Below are positions 6,051 to 6,933 of a stretch of 6,933 nucleotides of DNA, piece by piece (position 1 is the stretch's first letter; each line of letters starts with the position of its first letter). This DNA is from Saprospiraceae bacterium. GTDB taxonomy: Bacteria; Bacteroidota; Bacteroidia; Chitinophagales; Saprospiraceae. Below the pieces are notes generated by a model, which saw only the letters and a program-made list of their open reading frames with translations, had not been told where the DNA came from and searched no databases. The DNA lies in assembly GCA_014379665.1 (NCBI GenBank), contig JACMLK010000252.1, positions 1-6,933 of the forward strand, in the 5' to 3' direction. The position numbers and the translations under genes were made by a program.

Positions 6051-6156
6051 CTCAATATTCAGTAAATTTATCTGATAAAATATGGTATTATGAAAAAGAA
6101 TTTGACCAAAACGAAGAAAATTTGTCCGTGGCGAAGAGTATAAACTAAGCCCTTTG

Positions 6157-6190
6157 TGATCCCATCGGGATCAAACTATGTTAGAAAAAT
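6157..6190. repeat. Palindromic repeat, copy 1
   Basis: A perfect 7-bp inverted repeat TGATCCC/GGGATCA with a 3-nt centre ATC (6157-6173), followed by AACTATGTTAGAAA. The same 17-bp palindrome and a similar AT-rich tail recur at 6206. It can form a GC-containing hairpin on either strand, but neither side carries a terminator-like T run. Similar GATCCC-CGGGATC elements occur, from memory, in many copies between genes in some Bacteroidota genomes. Confidence 0.75.
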
Positions 6191-6205
6191 GTTTCCCCAA
6201 CCATA

Positions 6206-6239
6206 TGATCCCAGCGGGATCACACTATATTAATAAATT
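6206..6239. repeat. Palindromic repeat, copy 2
   Basis: Second copy in the same orientation: TGATCCC, centre AGC, GGGATCA (6206-6222), then CACTATATTAATAAA. It differs from copy 1 by one base in the 17-bp palindrome (T to G in the centre) and a few in the tail. The copies are 49 nt apart, start to start, with an unrelated spacer between. It may lie in the 3' end of the upstream gene's transcript, about 30 nt after that gene's stop codon. Confidence 0.75.
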
Positions 6240-6269
6240 CAAACAACCGATTGAACCTTTATAATCCGA

Positions 6270-6933
6270 TTATTGAAATACCGTTAGTAATTTTGGACGG
6301 TGTGTATATTTTTCCCTCAACATAGCCTGAAGAGGGACAAACATACCTTCCATATGGTGAGCTCTGAAATGATTTTTTAACTTATCCATATAAATATGGG
6401 CATTGTCACCCAAATGTTCGTCCAGGAAACTCATTATGATACTTTTGTATAAAGCAATAAGACTATTTCTTTCTGTTTTGTACAGAGAAGCATCATGCTG
6501 CATTACCACTTCAAGATCATTCATATCTGACATGTACTCTATGAGTCCGTGCCAGTCTTCTTCATTTTTGAATAGTTTTACCCAAAGTGCTGCGTCCGAT
6601 TTTTTATCTTTGAGTTGCGTTTTAAGTCTTAAGATCGTGTTTTGATAACTTTCCGGTATCAATTCCTTTTTTAAGATATCCAGATATTTAAGATCAGCCG
6701 TTTTTAAGTATGCGGTCATGGCTATCTCAGTCAGTTTGTTTGTGTTATTGCACCTTACATACAAAAATATTAATCTGTTTGAAATGTCTTTTACAAACTT
6801 TCGGGTCGTATACAGATTTTCCAGTATTTTTAAAGACAGTACGTCTTCTTTATTGGTCAATAGTTGATCAGCAATATCAATCAGAAAAGTTTCAAATGGC
6901 TTGAGGTATTCTATTTCCTTAATATTCACTTCA
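6270..6933 (-). CDS. Unidentified helical protein, C-terminal part (possibly SWIM zinc-finger family)
   Basis: The frame is open from the window edge to TAA at 6272-6270, about 221 codons. The first possible start, GTG at 6929-6927, is preceded in frame by a Glu codon, so the true start is most likely outside the window. The visible part looks wholly alpha-helical and is rich in Leu, Lys, Asp and Asn, with no membrane segment or catalytic motif. It resembles TPR-like or helical-hairpin tails. The ending, with SLIALYKSIIMSFLDEHLG, then YMDKLKNHF, then LREKYTHRPKLLTVF, recalls the C-terminal helices of bacterial SWIM zinc-finger proteins. That is a pattern memory, not a proven match, and the zinc-finger itself would lie outside the window. 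Confidence 0.85.
   Translation of the reverse strand, partial: EVNIKEIEYLKPFETFLIDIADQLLTNKEDVLSLKILENLYTTRKFVKDISNRLIFLYVRCNNTNKLTEIAMTAYLKTADLKYLDILKKELIPESYQNTILRLKTQLKDKKSDAALWVKLFKNEEDWHGLIEYMSDMNDLEVVMQHDASLYKTERNSLIALYKSIIMSFLDEHLGDNAHIYMDKLKNHFRAHHMEGMFVPLQAMLREKYTHRPKLLTVFQ

Larger units (their letters stand above)
5923..6269. other. Intergenic region of 347 nt ahead of the partition operon
   Basis: It contains, from the operon side, the two short leader frames (5925-6033), the -7 element (6043-6050), an AT-rich stretch, and the two palindromic repeats (6157-6239). Positions 6240-6269 after the upstream gene's stop codon show no hairpin with a T run, so termination of that gene is not evident unless the palindromes do it. 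No RNA gene or parS-like sequence was recognised. Confidence 0.7.

Noticed and set aside
6090..6143. Plus-strand frame of 17 codons (MKKNLTKTKKICPWRRV), basic and lysine-rich
   Set aside because: There is no TAnnTTTG promoter upstream on the plus strand, it is very short, and it is composed of AT-rich codons expected by chance. Nothing supports translation.
6927..6929. GTG as the start codon of the gene ending at 6270
   Set aside because: The frame remains open upstream to the window edge (Glu codon before it), and the protein resembles only the tail of a longer family, so an internal Val is more likely.

Overview
This is a chromosomal segment of a Bacteroidota bacterium of fairly low GC. 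Three things point to that phylum: the gene order rpmB-rpmG-DUF4295-ftsY, the partition block parA-parB-DUF5683, and two Bacteroidota-type promoters carrying the -7 element TATCTTTG. A class such as Saprospiria or Cytophagia is possible, but the sequence alone does not fix it. Every convincing gene lies on the minus strand, so transcription runs from high to low coordinates.

Reading in the direction of transcription, 6933-6270 is the 3' end of a large helical protein whose start lies outside the window. A tentative guess is the C-terminal part of a SWIM zinc-finger family protein. Positions 6269-5923 are intergenic. They hold two copies of a short palindromic repeat, a strong -7 promoter element, and a leader with two very short open frames.

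Positions 5922-1790 form a tight five-gene run with gaps of 11-25 nt: a UPF0173 metallo-beta-lactamase-fold hydrolase, parA, parB, a DUF5683 envelope protein, and a CorA-type divalent-cation transporter. ParA and ParB are the chromosome-segregation pair. No parS site is visible here.

Positions 1789-1601 carry a well-formed TTTG-N19-TATCTTTG promoter. It probably drives tRNA-Arg(ACG) and then the small translation genes rpmB (L28), rpmG (L33) and a DUF4295 gene. An intrinsic terminator follows them. The window ends inside ftsY, the SRP receptor GTPase, which is cut off at its C-terminal end.

I see no undescribed defence, mobile or biosynthetic system; this is mostly core genome. The points worth a second look are the mispaired acceptor stem of tRNA-Arg, the overlapping short open frames in the leader of the partition operon, the palindrome pair, the presence of corA in the par operon, and a terminator overlapping a possible new promoter ahead of ftsY.
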